Part shown: positions 1 through 7,800 of the stretch, one piece after another | How positions within the stretch are numbered: the first letter of the stretch is position 1 | Layout of the letters: the number at the start of each line of letters is the position of its first letter | Assembly (NCBI GenBank): GCA_913061385.1 | Contig: CAJXTM010000009.1 | Span: 1-17,001 of the forward strand | Direction: 5' to 3' | Origin: an uncultured Rhodopirellula sp. | GTDB lineage: Bacteria; Planctomycetota; Planctomycetia; Pirellulales; Pirellulaceae | Length of the DNA stretch: 17,001 nt | The notes under the pieces: generated by a model | What the model was told of the DNA's origin: nothing | Database searches by the model: none | Seen by the model: only the letters and a program-made list of their open reading frames with translations | Position numbers and translations under genes: made by a program

Positions 1-50
1 GATCTACACGTAAGGAGTCGTCGGCAGCGTCAGATGTGTATAAGAGACAG
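1..50 (+). other. Nextera/Illumina i5 adapter (sequencing artefact)
   Basis: Bases 1-9 (GATCTACAC) are the end of the P5 oligonucleotide. Bases 10-17 (GTAAGGAG) are an 8-base i5 index. Bases 18-31 are the Read-1 transposase adapter, and bases 32-50 (AGATGTGTATAAGAGACAG) are the Tn5 mosaic end. The order and lengths match the library construct exactly. Genomic sequence therefore begins at 51. Any reading frame crossing into 1-50 is chimeric. Confidence 0.98.
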
Positions 51-878
51 TAACTCGCCAACACTGACGCTAAGTTGCCCCATTGCGGATGCATCACACA
101 GCAGTGGAATCGTATGGGCAGCTGCTTGACCGCTGTCCACAAGGCGGGTTGTTAACGGTCCAATCGTCAGGTTTCTTCCCTCGGGGTCAGTGCTTGAACA
201 ACTGGAGTCGCCGGTGGTGGGATTGCCGTCAGCGCCGAGATGGAAGCCAGACCTGACAAAGAACCATGAGGCGGCATAGTTGGTGTTGAATCCGTTTTCC
301 AACATCTTTTTGGAGATCACTTCGGCCCTGGCCAATGAACCAGGAGGTAAATTTGCATCGAAAATCGTGCGAGAGATGTTTTTGACGGTTTGCCCCATGT
401 CGTTGGTGTAACTTGCCGTGCCGAGTCGATCCACGCAGTTGGTCACTGCGAAGCTCGCTGGTTGCGCCGACAACATTTGCTCAATAGCCTGGGATGTTGT
501 GTTTGAACTGCTGGGGCAGAGCATTTCGCTGGCTACAAATTTTCTCGAAACTGCATCTGAAACCCAGCCAATCTCAGTTGGGATTCCGTCGCGTTCGAGG
601 TCGAATGCACCAGAACAAAAACTGCCATCAGGCATCGTGGCTGAACGGGCGATGAAGGCCACGCCAAACTGCTTCAAGTTGTTCTGGCATTGAGCTCCGC
701 GAGCTGATTCCCGAGCCTTGGAAATTGCTGGTAACAGTACAGCAGCGAGCATGCCGATGATAGAGATAACGACCAGCATCTCGACGAGTGTGAAACCGGT
801 GCGTCTGACGCTCGTGAGGTCATCAAGTGAGGTCTTGTTTACCGCGTTCATTGTATCTTCGCAGTGGATTGGCTTCAT
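51..878 (-). CDS. DUF1559 prepilin-type N-terminal methylation protein, 3' end missing
   Basis: This is a planctomycete DUF1559 (SBP_bac_10-like) protein, a large paralogous family whose members carry a type IV pilin-like N-terminus. The leader shows a class III signal: G28-F-T-L-V-E33 followed by a hydrophobic helix to about residue 52. Prepilin peptidase would cut after G28, and E33 is the usual +5 glutamate. Directly after it comes the family-typical [15 protein letters not shown] segment (about 55-70), then a mostly beta-rich globular region. Members are thought to be exported and perhaps assembled as pseudopilins; the individual role is unknown. Start ATG is at 876-878; an alternative ATG at 849-851 would leave a shorter leader. 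Neither has a strong ribosome binding site. Only 276 codons are genomic. The apparent last six residues (LSLIHI) and the stop come from the adapter, so the true C-terminus is unknown. Confidence 0.9.
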
Positions 879-1246
879 GTTCGTTCGTAGAAAGGAAGTG
901 ATGATTCAGGCTTGGGTCAGTCGCTTATTCGCTGCCCATTTTCAAGTACTTCTGGCTCTGCTGAAGTTGCGAGCCACAAGCCCCGCCCGAGTGCCAATAA
1001 TTGACGACCTTGAAATGGTTTGCAACCTGCATTTGGGTGTGTCGCGAACTCTTCATCATTCCTACTTATTTCCGATCTGGCATGCCGCCGCCGCGCGGTT
1101 GAGTTAGCGCGTCGCATCTACCCCTTAACGATAGGTTTTTGAACGAAGAAACATCTGATGATGTCGCTTTGGTAAAGTGGGTGCGTTAATCAACTTCACG
1201 ATTTCTTAATTTGTATTTTTTTACACTCAGACCTGTGTTTCATTAC
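879..1246. other. Intergenic region between divergent genes
   Basis: This stretch separates the minus-strand DUF1559 gene from the plus-strand CoA ligase, so it should hold promoters for both. I found no convincing -35/-10 pair. The segment at 1200-1222 is AT-rich. A 66-codon minus-strand frame at 917-1117 has arginine/alanine-rich, low-information content and is not called. Confidence 0.5.
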
Positions 1247-2521
1247 GTGACTAGCAATATCTCGCACGAGCTGCCGTTTTCTCGTCATCGAACAGAGTCG
1301 ATGCAATTGCAAAGACTCAATGAATTGCTGCGGGAGGTGCAGGATCGCCCGTTTTTTGGTGAACGACATCTTGGTCACCGCTCTCCTCTCAAGTCGCTTG
1401 ATGACTTGACCTCCTTGCCGCTATTGACGAAGGAGGATGTGTTGGGGAATGCTGCGGGCCATCCCGCGCGGATCTTTGATTTGCCTCGAACCGAGTACAC
1501 CCGACTGCACCAGACAAGCGGAACCAAAGGGTTCCCCATGACCGTTTTGGATACGCCTGCAGACTGGGACTGGTGGTTGACTTGCTGGGACTACGTTCTT
1601 GATGCGGCCGAGGTTAAGCGGTGTGATGTGGCGATGATGGCGTTTTCGTTCGGCCCCTTCATTGGATTTTGGACAGCGAATGATGCGTTAGTTCGCCGCG
1701 GTACAACCGTCGTGCCGGGCGGTGGGATGACAAGTCAGCAGCGGATTCAGATGATTCGTGACCACGAGTGCACCGTCCTGTGTTGCACTCCGACCTACGC
1801 GTTGCACCTTGGAGCCGTAGCTCAAAAGCATGGCATTGACCTGACCCAGACATCTGTCCGTCGAATCATCGTTGCTGGTGAACCAGGGGGATCGACGCCA
1901 AGTGTCCGGACTCGATTGGAATCTCTGTGGGGGGCCAAAGTGGTCGATCACGCAGGAGCCAGTGAGGTTGGGGCATGGGGGTTTGGGAACCCGACAGGGA
2001 CTGGAATTCACGTCATAGAAAACGAATTTATCGCGGAGTTGCTGCGTTTCGATGTTGAGCATCCTCAAGGCGTCGAGGTGGATGATGGCGAACAAGCTGA
2101 GTTGGTGCTGACGAGCCTTGGGCGGTTTGGGGGACCTGTGGTTCGGTATCGAACAGGCGATATCGTTCGTGGATATCGGCAGCACGATCAAGCCTGCGGT
2201 TTTCTTTTTCTTGATGGGGGGGTGCTCGGTCGCGTCGATGATATGATGGTGATTCGTGGAGTGAATGTGTTTCCCAGCAGTGTTGAGTCCATGGTCAGGG
2301 AAATTGCGCCACTGGCTGAATTCAGGATCATTGCTACTCGTGTTTCAGAAATGGACCAACTGGCGATCGAGTTGGAGGCTGATGAGGCAGGCGTTGCCGA
2401 ACTGTCTGACCTGATTCGTGAGCGATTAGCGATGCGAGTGAGTGTTGTGGCCGTTGCCGCCGGAAGCTTGCCTCGTTTCGAAGCCAAAGCGAAACGACTG
2501 GTCGATCGCCGTACGATGTAG
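1247..2521 (+). CDS. PaaK-type phenylacetate--CoA ligase family protein (AMP-forming)
   Basis: This is an ANL-superfamily adenylating enzyme of the PaaK/phenylacetate-CoA ligase branch. The family activates an aryl or acyl acid with ATP to an acyl-AMP, then transfers it to CoA. Visible landmarks, numbered from GTG 1247, are the phosphate-binding loop T90-SGTKGFP, the AGASEVG segment (A5-like), R300-YRTGD and R337-GVNVFP. Near the C-terminus PRFEAK414AKR carries the expected catalytic lysine. Total length (about 424 residues) equals that of E. coli PaaK (about 437). The start is uncertain: GTG 1247 gives an N-terminal extension like that of PaaK; TTG 1211 and ATG 1301 are alternatives, and none has a clear Shine-Dalgarno. 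The next gene lies 58 bases downstream on the same strand, so co-transcription is likely. No other phenylacetate genes are nearby, so the true substrate cannot be stated. Confidence 0.88.
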   Translation: MTSNISHELPFSRHRTESMQLQRLNELLREVQDRPFFGERHLGHRSPLKSLDDLTSLPLLTKEDVLGNAAGHPARIFDLPRTEYTRLHQTSGTKGFPMTVLDTPADWDWWLTCWDYVLDAAEVKRCDVAMMAFSFGPFIGFWTANDALVRRGTTVVPGGGMTSQQRIQMIRDHECTVLCCTPTYALHLGAVAQKHGIDLTQTSVRRIIVAGEPGGSTPSVRTRLESLWGAKVVDHAGASEVGAWGFGNPTGTGIHVIENEFIAELLRFDVEHPQGVEVDDGEQAELVLTSLGRFGGPVVRYRTGDIVRGYRQHDQACGFLFLDGGVLGRVDDMMVIRGVNVFPSSVESMVREIAPLAEFRIIATRVSEMDQLAIELEADEAGVAELSDLIRERLAMRVSVVAVAAGSLPRFEAKAKRLVDRRTM

Positions 2522-2579
2522 ACAATGCGGTGGCGACCAAGTTGCATCTGTTCCCTGAACCTTAGTTCTGTAAATCTTG

Positions 2580-2972
2580 ATGAAAGAACGGTATTCCAAA
2601 ATGACCGAGCCCGTTTTTAATGAACCCAAGGTGAGCTTGCCCGCTGGTGTTGTACCTGTCGGGCTCGTGCGGAATGGGAGGTCAGGGATTACCATTGGTT
2701 GGAGCGACGGCGTCGAAACAAAGTGGACGGCTGAGCAGTTGCGCAAAGCTTGCCCGTGTGCGACATGCCGAGAAAAACGACGCGGTGAACAGAACAAGAT
2801 TGTTGCCCGCGAGGCTAAACTCGCTGTCCTGCCGGTGTTGACTGCCGCTGAAGCGCAGCCATTGACGATCGAGGGGATGAAGCCTGTCGGGGCCTACGCT
2901 TACAATATCCGTTTCAGCGATGGGCATTCGTCCGGGATTTACTCCATGGAATTGTTGAGGACATCAGATTGA
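2580..2972 (+). CDS. DUF971 (gamma-butyrobetaine hydroxylase-like N-terminal) domain protein
   Basis: This is a single-domain DUF971/GBBH-like_N protein of about 130 residues. Diagnostic features are the ITIGWSDG strand near residue 37, the segment LRKAC58PC60ATC63REKRRGE, and the C-terminal YNIRFSDGHSSGIYS-ELLR strand pair. The CPCATC cysteines resemble the metal-binding site of the homologous N-terminal domain of gamma-butyrobetaine hydroxylase. Stand-alone copies occur in many bacteria, sometimes linked with iron-sulfur or cofactor proteins; the function here is unknown. The start could be ATG 2580 or ATG 2601 (beginning MTEPVFNEP), since the first residues are not conserved family sequence. 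It follows the CoA ligase by 58 bases on the same strand. Confidence 0.88.
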   Translation: MKERYSKMTEPVFNEPKVSLPAGVVPVGLVRNGRSGITIGWSDGVETKWTAEQLRKACPCATCREKRRGEQNKIVAREAKLAVLPVLTAAEAQPLTIEGMKPVGAYAYNIRFSDGHSSGIYSMELLRTSD

Positions 2973-3112
2973 CTTTCGACAGTCTTTCGGTTTCAGCGGT
3001 GAATCTCTTATTTATAGCTCGTGGTGGGTTGGCAAGTTGGGAGTCTCGGAGCTAGTTGGGAGAATGCTGCTTCAAGGTTTTACCTGATCATGTTTGTAGG
3101 CGTGTATCATCC

Positions 3113-3146
3113 GAGTGGGGTGTCTTAATTCCCTGTGCCCCAACTC
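3113..3146 (+). other. Imperfect inverted repeat / possible RNA hairpin
   Basis: GAGTGGGG (3113-3120) pairs with CCCCAACTC (3138-3146) with one bulged A, around a 17-base loop. The flanking CAT (3108-3110) and ATG (3147-3149) can extend the stem past a two-base bulge. No T-run follows, so a classical terminator is unlikely. It could be a protein-binding site or a leader structure, or it could be chance. Confidence 0.3.
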
Positions 3147-3323
3147 ATGTAGGCTTCGTTAAGAGTCGGACAATACTCTTCGCGAGTTGCTTGAAATCAA
3201 AGAGTTGTTTAGCAATAGTCTAAGACCGTAGGCGATGTTGAGTGAGTAAAAAGATCGGTTGTGGCTTTGCACGTCAGAGTCAGGCTGCCCGCTCAACCCT
3301 GATTTTGATCATGCGATTAAGAT

Positions 3324-3330
3324 AGGAAGG
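3324..3330 (+). promoter_or_regulatory. Shine-Dalgarno for the 48-codon ORF
   Basis: AGGAAGG lies a few bases upstream of ATG 3335 (AGGA with a 7-base spacer). It is stronger than the site of any large gene in the window and helps decide that the small frame is real. Confidence 0.55.
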
Positions 3331-3334
3331 CAAT

Positions 3335-3481
3335 ATGCTGTGGTTGTGGCGTGTCAAAGAATGGTGGCGTATCCTTCATGATCCGATCGAAAAGGCAAAA
3401 CGCAAGCAGTTCAAACGCAGCCAAAGGATGGCGGATTTTCTCGAGAAGAACCGACGGTCTGAAGGAGATCCTGATGACTGA
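3335..3481 (+). CDS. Small tryptophan-rich basic protein (48 aa), unknown
   Basis: I do not recognise this 48-residue product. It opens with MLWLWRVKEWWRIL, four tryptophans in the first eleven residues mixed with basic residues. A strongly basic central segment rich in Lys/Arg (about residues 19-31) follows, then an acidic tail (EGDPDD). It looks like one amphipathic helix with a membrane- or surface-seeking N-terminal face, but no clear membrane span or signal peptide is present. A good ribosome binding site sits upstream at 3324-3330. Its stop overlaps the start of the next small frame in ATGACTGA (3474-3481), implying translational coupling. The coupling and both ribosome binding sites argue for genuine genes; the lack of a recognised family keeps confidence moderate. 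Confidence 0.55.
   Translation: MLWLWRVKEWWRILHDPIEKAKRKQFKRSQRMADFLEKNRRSEGDPDD
3462..3467 (+). promoter_or_regulatory. Shine-Dalgarno for the cysteine-rich micro-ORF
   Basis: AAGGAG lies exactly six bases before ATG 3474, inside the 3' end of the upstream 48-codon ORF. This is near-ideal spacing and supports reinitiation or coupling. Confidence 0.55.
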
Positions 3482-3614
3482 GGCGATCAGTGACTGTCAG
3501 AGATGTTTGGTGATGTGTCACGCCCGCTGCTGTAGTTGGACTGCCACGGATGTGTTGAAATGCGGGGGAGTTATTGCCGCCAATTCGCGGGGCATCACGC
3601 AGGTGTGCGAGTGA
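3474..3614 (+). CDS. Small cysteine-rich protein (46 aa), unknown
   Basis: This is a 46-residue frame with seven cysteines, at residues 8, 11, 15, 19, 20, 30 and 45 (arrangement CxxC-x3-C-x3-CC-x9-C-x14-C). No family is recognised. The CxxC and clustered cysteines would suit metal or iron-sulfur binding, or disulfide formation if exported; no signal peptide is visible. It starts inside the end of the 48-codon ORF (8-base overlap ATGACTGA), with AAGGAG six bases upstream. It ends only nine bases before the convergent NHL-protein gene, so the two transcripts must overlap or share a bidirectional stop. In-frame extension upstream to 3351 is possible, but it would only shadow the first ORF. The frame could still be fortuitous; conservation in related genomes would settle it. 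Confidence 0.45.
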   Translation: MTEAISDCQRCLVMCHARCCSWTATDVLKCGGVIAANSRGITQVCE

Positions 3615-3623
3615 CAGCAAAAA

Positions 3624-4787
3624 TCAAACTTTCACTAACTTGCTGACTCGTCCGCCACGAACCCACTCTGTGACAAAAATATTGCCGTCCGAGTCAAAGC
3701 AGGCATCATGAGGGTGAACGAATTTTCCCGGGATCCATTTTTCAGGGCTCGTTCGCATCGCTTCTTTCTTGTCGAGCACCCGGTTGCGCCACGCTTCATC
3801 GTCGCCCAGGTGGGCCAGCGGTTCGTTCGTAGGCCCTAGTATCGTGATGCGGGCGTGTAAGTCTGGAACCAGGAGCAGGTCGCCTTGGCTGTCGATGTCA
3901 GCTGGAAATAGGAAGCCACGCTGGGTACGCAAGTGGTCACCGTTCATGTCGAACCACTGTAGTCTTGAATTAGCACGGTCGGCAACGACTAGTTTTGGAG
4001 TTCCGTCCCGTGTATCAAGCCACTGTCCATGAGGCGTACGGAACTGTCCGTTTTTTTGCCCGAAGCCGCCGATCGCTTTGACGAAGTTGTCCTTGGCGTC
4101 ATAGTGGTACAGGTATGCACTCCCGTAACCGTCACCAAGATAATATCCGCCATCGGGGCGAAAGCTGATGTTCGTGGGGCGAAACCCAAGTTTCTGATCG
4201 CCGGAAAATCCAGCATGCTCAAAAATCTGGTTGCGATCACGTGTCCACACTAGTTCACCGTTGAGCGACATTTTGGCGAAAGACTTTTTGGCGTAGGAGG
4301 CCGATAGGTAAATGAATTCCTCGTTTCCTTCGGTTCGAATGTCGATCCCATGGCCACTGGATGTGGATGAGTCACCCTTTTTGACACTGTGAAATCCAGC
4401 GAGGCTTTTTACGAATCTTCCATCCGGATCAAACACATAGACCGAGTCGGGTGTTCCAGTGTGCGTGATGTAGACATATCCTTGCCTGTCAATGCAGACA
4501 CCATGAGATGCGTTGCCATAATCGTGTGTCGCTGGCAGATTTTGTCGACCCCAGTGATGGATGACCTTGTAAGTGTGCTCTCCTGATCCTACGACCGGTT
4601 CCTTGTTGCCGGATTTGTCATCGGCGTGCAGGATCAATGGGCCTGCTGCGACAGGGATCGCTGCTGTCGCACACGCCGTGGTCGACAGGAAGTTGCGGCG
4701 ACTTGTTTTGTGGTTGGGCACGTTGCATACCTTGGCCGTTGGGGATGGACTGGTCATCACGGCTCGATTGAAATGATCGTCAATCAT
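3624..4787 (-). CDS. Tat-exported NHL-repeat six-bladed beta-propeller protein (PAL-like)
   Basis: The N-terminus carries a twin-arginine signal: S29-R30-R31-N-F-L, then an alanine-rich hydrophobic stretch to about residue 53 and a cleavage region before HADD. It is therefore exported folded. The mature part has NHL-type repeats with recurring DxxGxxY(V/I)xD-like strands. Blade starts carry histidines: SHG (H95), SGHG (H146), TPHG (H253) and HPHD (H358, H360). This pattern resembles peptidyl-alpha-hydroxyglycine amidating lyase (PAL) propellers, whose channel histidines bind zinc; an enzymatic role is inference. ATG 4787 is used here; ATG 4757 is an equally possible start that keeps the Tat motif. 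The gene lies 71 bases downstream of the cytochrome/propeller gene on the same strand, so the two probably form an operon and act together in the periplasm. Confidence 0.85.
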   Translation of the reverse strand: MIDDHFNRAVMTSPSPTAKVCNVPNHKTSRRNFLSTTACATAAIPVAAGPLILHADDKSGNKEPVVGSGEHTYKVIHHWGRQNLPATHDYGNASHGVCIDRQGYVYITHTGTPDSVYVFDPDGRFVKSLAGFHSVKKGDSSTSSGHGIDIRTEGNEEFIYLSASYAKKSFAKMSLNGELVWTRDRNQIFEHAGFSGDQKLGFRPTNISFRPDGGYYLGDGYGSAYLYHYDAKDNFVKAIGGFGQKNGQFRTPHGQWLDTRDGTPKLVVADRANSRLQWFDMNGDHLRTQRGFLFPADIDSQGDLLLVPDLHARITILGPTNEPLAHLGDDEAWRNRVLDKKEAMRTSPEKWIPGKFVHPHDACFDSDGNIFVTEWVRGGRVSKLVKV

Positions 4788-4858
4788 CGCCGCGGGTGGC
4801 TTTGTGGAGGACAGAGTCGTTTCTGTTACTCACCATTCTTTTTTTGCTCACCGAGCGT

Positions 4859-7800
4859 TCATCGGCTCGGAACATGGTTGATCGTCCAGTAAAGTTCATC
4901 TGCGAAATCGGTTCCGTCCACAGCTTTTATTCGGATCTTGATATGTGCTTGGTCAACAGGAATCATTTTACGGACGTTCAGCTTTACACTTCGCCCGTCT
5001 GATCCTAGTGTGACTGACTCAATTTGGATTGGTTCAGTCCCAGGCTTGTCAGTCAAGGGTGAATAACGATCTGATCCATAGCTGCTACGCCAGTGATAGT
5101 TCCAATGCTCAGCTTGATAAGCCTCAGGCGTCGTCGCACTATCCGGCTCAAGTGGGAAGTTGAATCTGAGTAGCAATCCATCCTTTTCAACTTTGCACTC
5201 AGTGACCATCTTCCATGGCTTTCCGGTGTACCGTACGCGTTGCAGTCCGCCGGCCAGTAAACCGGCTCGACCACCACCATTCCAGCCCTGAAGCCCGGTT
5301 GCGTAAACTTGACCATCCTTTGGATTGACTCTTGCACGCATGATCCCAGTACGGAAATCGAATGGAAGTTTGGCAATGGCTGCTTGAGTATGTCCCTCGA
5401 TATCCTGAATCATCAGGTAGGACATCCAACCTTTTCCAAAACTGGTGTGAAGTAGATGACCTGATAGTGGTCCCCACCGTTCATCGTCGACCCAAAGTTG
5501 ACCGCCGGATGAATTGTCGAAATCTTGCGGCATCCAGATAAGTGGAGGATCAAAGGATGACGGGGGTACAACGTTTTTGATGTCAATGGTTCCTCCACCT
5601 GGTTCCCACATTCCGGGAATTGAATAGGTTTGAACCCAGCCATAAAATCCGTTCAGTTTTAACAGGCTCACCTTTGACGCTGGTGTCCATTGACCTTGGT
5701 TGTCGCTTGCGGTTGGTCGTCCGTCCGGAAGCATGCCCATGCCATTGGGTGTGCGGAAACCTGTGCAAAAGATTTCCCGTTTTTTACCGTCGGGAGAGAT
5801 TTTGATCACTGCACCTGGGAGTGCCGAATCAGCGCCGTGACCACTCTTGCTGTAGTAGAAGTTTCCAGTCGCGTCTGTTTGAAGGTCAAAATTGAATGCG
5901 TGGAAGTTGACGGAGACATCCATGTCAGCACTGAAACTCTCGTGGAAGTCTGCCTCGCCGTCCTGATTCAGGTCATGTAACTTCACGATCCGGTCTTTGC
6001 AGGTGACAAAGACGTGTTCGTCAACGACTTTCACACCAAAAGGTTCATAGAGTCCTCCAGCGAATCGTTTCCAACGCAGGTCCTTAAGCTCGCTGTCGAT
6101 ACCGGAGACAATCCAGATGTCACCGCCATAGGTCGATAACGCCATGCGACCGTCGGAAAAGAAGTCGAGAGCTGATGTTCGGAACCAACTGTTCCACGGA
6201 TTCGAATCCGGCAGCGTAAGTGTGTCCAACGCATAACCTGAAGGCTCGAGACCTGGATAGCCGACGGTGTGCAGTGTCTCAGGCCAACGTAATGGACCGC
6301 CGGAAATCAGGTCAGTAATGATTGATTGGTCTTGATGTGGAGCGGTTTGGGTAGATGCAAGCCATCGCTTGAGTGATGCTTTATCGTCACCTTGCGACCG
6401 ATGGATTGTAATGTTGCGTGTTTTATGATCCTCCGGAAACTTCAGACACAGACGCCGCTTGTTATCGATTTCCCACAGCAATCCCGCAGCGTCGCCCGAG
6501 ATCGCTGCTGCTGTATATGTGACGAGCTGGCCAGCGTCATGTTGGTAGCTGATGATGAAGTGATTCTCTGCAGGGCTGATCGAATCAGTTGGTGCCGTTG
6601 GGCTAATCGACTTCAATCCACCGGCGAGTGTACCAATCGTATTGTGGACCTTGTGATTGGCTGTCGCATCAGCAGTGTCCTGCTCCAGTGCCACTGATAG
6701 AACTAACGGTGCGCCACCCATGATCTGCATCGTATGGGCCAACCCGTTTACTGATTGTGCTGGAGCTTCAAGGATTGCTCGGTCGTCAATTGAATAGCTC
6801 ATTACAACCTGTTCAGCGTGGTTGTAATGTCCCTTGTAATTCATCCATTGAGCCGGCATCGGACCTCGCGGTAAGAGTGCCTCTCGAGGGTAATCGAGTG
6901 ATCCATCGTGTCCCCAGGCCCAGCCAGACCAAGCGTCGATTTGTTTTCCCGCCGGAGTTACCGTTCCCTCCCCACGGTCTCGAATATGTTGGGTTTGACT
7001 GAGGTCCAGTCCACCGTTCCAGATGCCAGCCTGATCCATGGAGTGCAGGTCGTAGGAAATCGTGGTGCTGCCGAGATCAATGTTCAGCACGCTGCTATGT
7101 TCACGTCCCAGTTGTGACCCCAAGGCACTGCCATAATTACGTTGGATGTCAGGCTGTTCAGACCCATTTCGAGTTCCTTTGGGTAAGCTAGCGAGATATT
7201 CCTTGTCGACTTTAAAGTAGTCTGGGTTTGAGGGTTTCATGAATTGTTCGCGAACGTAGTGCACGACTTGATAACGTTCCTTGGGGGTCAGGTGTCGCAT
7301 TGAAGCCATGAGCCCCTTGCCTTTAGACAGGGTCATGAACATCTGGAAAGGCTCAGAACCAAACCGCATCTTGTCCCTGCCAAAAGCACGTGCGGTGGGA
7401 AGCGAGGGTGTGTTTCCGTCGTTCCCATGGCAGTTAAAGCAGTAACCGTGGTAGATACCTTTGCCCGTTTCAAAATCTCGGCTGCGCAGCTTGCTAATGA
7501 TGCCCGCATGGTCAAGGTCCTGCGTGTCATCCTTGAATTGAAGCTGATCGGGGCTTGGCATTAATTCCTTTGCTCGGATCGTGCCTCCTTCCGCAATCTC
7601 AATCAGATAGAGGGTCAGGTCAAGGAAGTCACGAAGATTACCGATGGTTGCAACTAAGCCCTCGGGCATCATTGACTTAGTATTCGTCTTGATCGCCTCG
7701 ATTTCGTTTTTGGAAATGACACGACTGCGATCCAAGTCATTTGCGGATCGCACTGTAACCGTGTCTTCGTTCTCACTGATTACGAGAGCAACAACCACCT

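Larger units (their letters stand above)
2973..3334. other. Intergenic region upstream of the micro-ORF pair
   Basis: No protein-like frame is seen here. Just after the DUF971 stop, GACT-TTCGAC-AGTC followed by TTTC is a very weak terminator candidate. A larger imperfect hairpin sits at 3113-3146. The region should contain the promoter for the small ORFs at 3335, but I could not define one with confidence. Confidence 0.4.

Noticed and set aside
32..50. Tn5-like mosaic end that could be read as a transposon terminus, paired with its reverse complement at 16976-16994
   Set aside because: It is joined to the Illumina P5/index/Read-1 sequence and no transposase is present, so it is library adapter.
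917..1117. 66-codon minus-strand frame between the divergent genes
   Set aside because: Low-information Arg/Ala-rich sequence, no domain, and no ribosome binding site.
1688..2191. 167-codon minus-strand frame inside the CoA ligase gene
   Set aside because: Antisense shadow of a clearly coding gene; composition typical of a reversed frame.
3351..3614. 87-codon version of the cysteine-rich ORF with an upstream start
   Set aside because: The first 41 codons only shadow the 48-codon ORF in another frame; ATG 3474 has the good ribosome binding site, so the short form is preferred.
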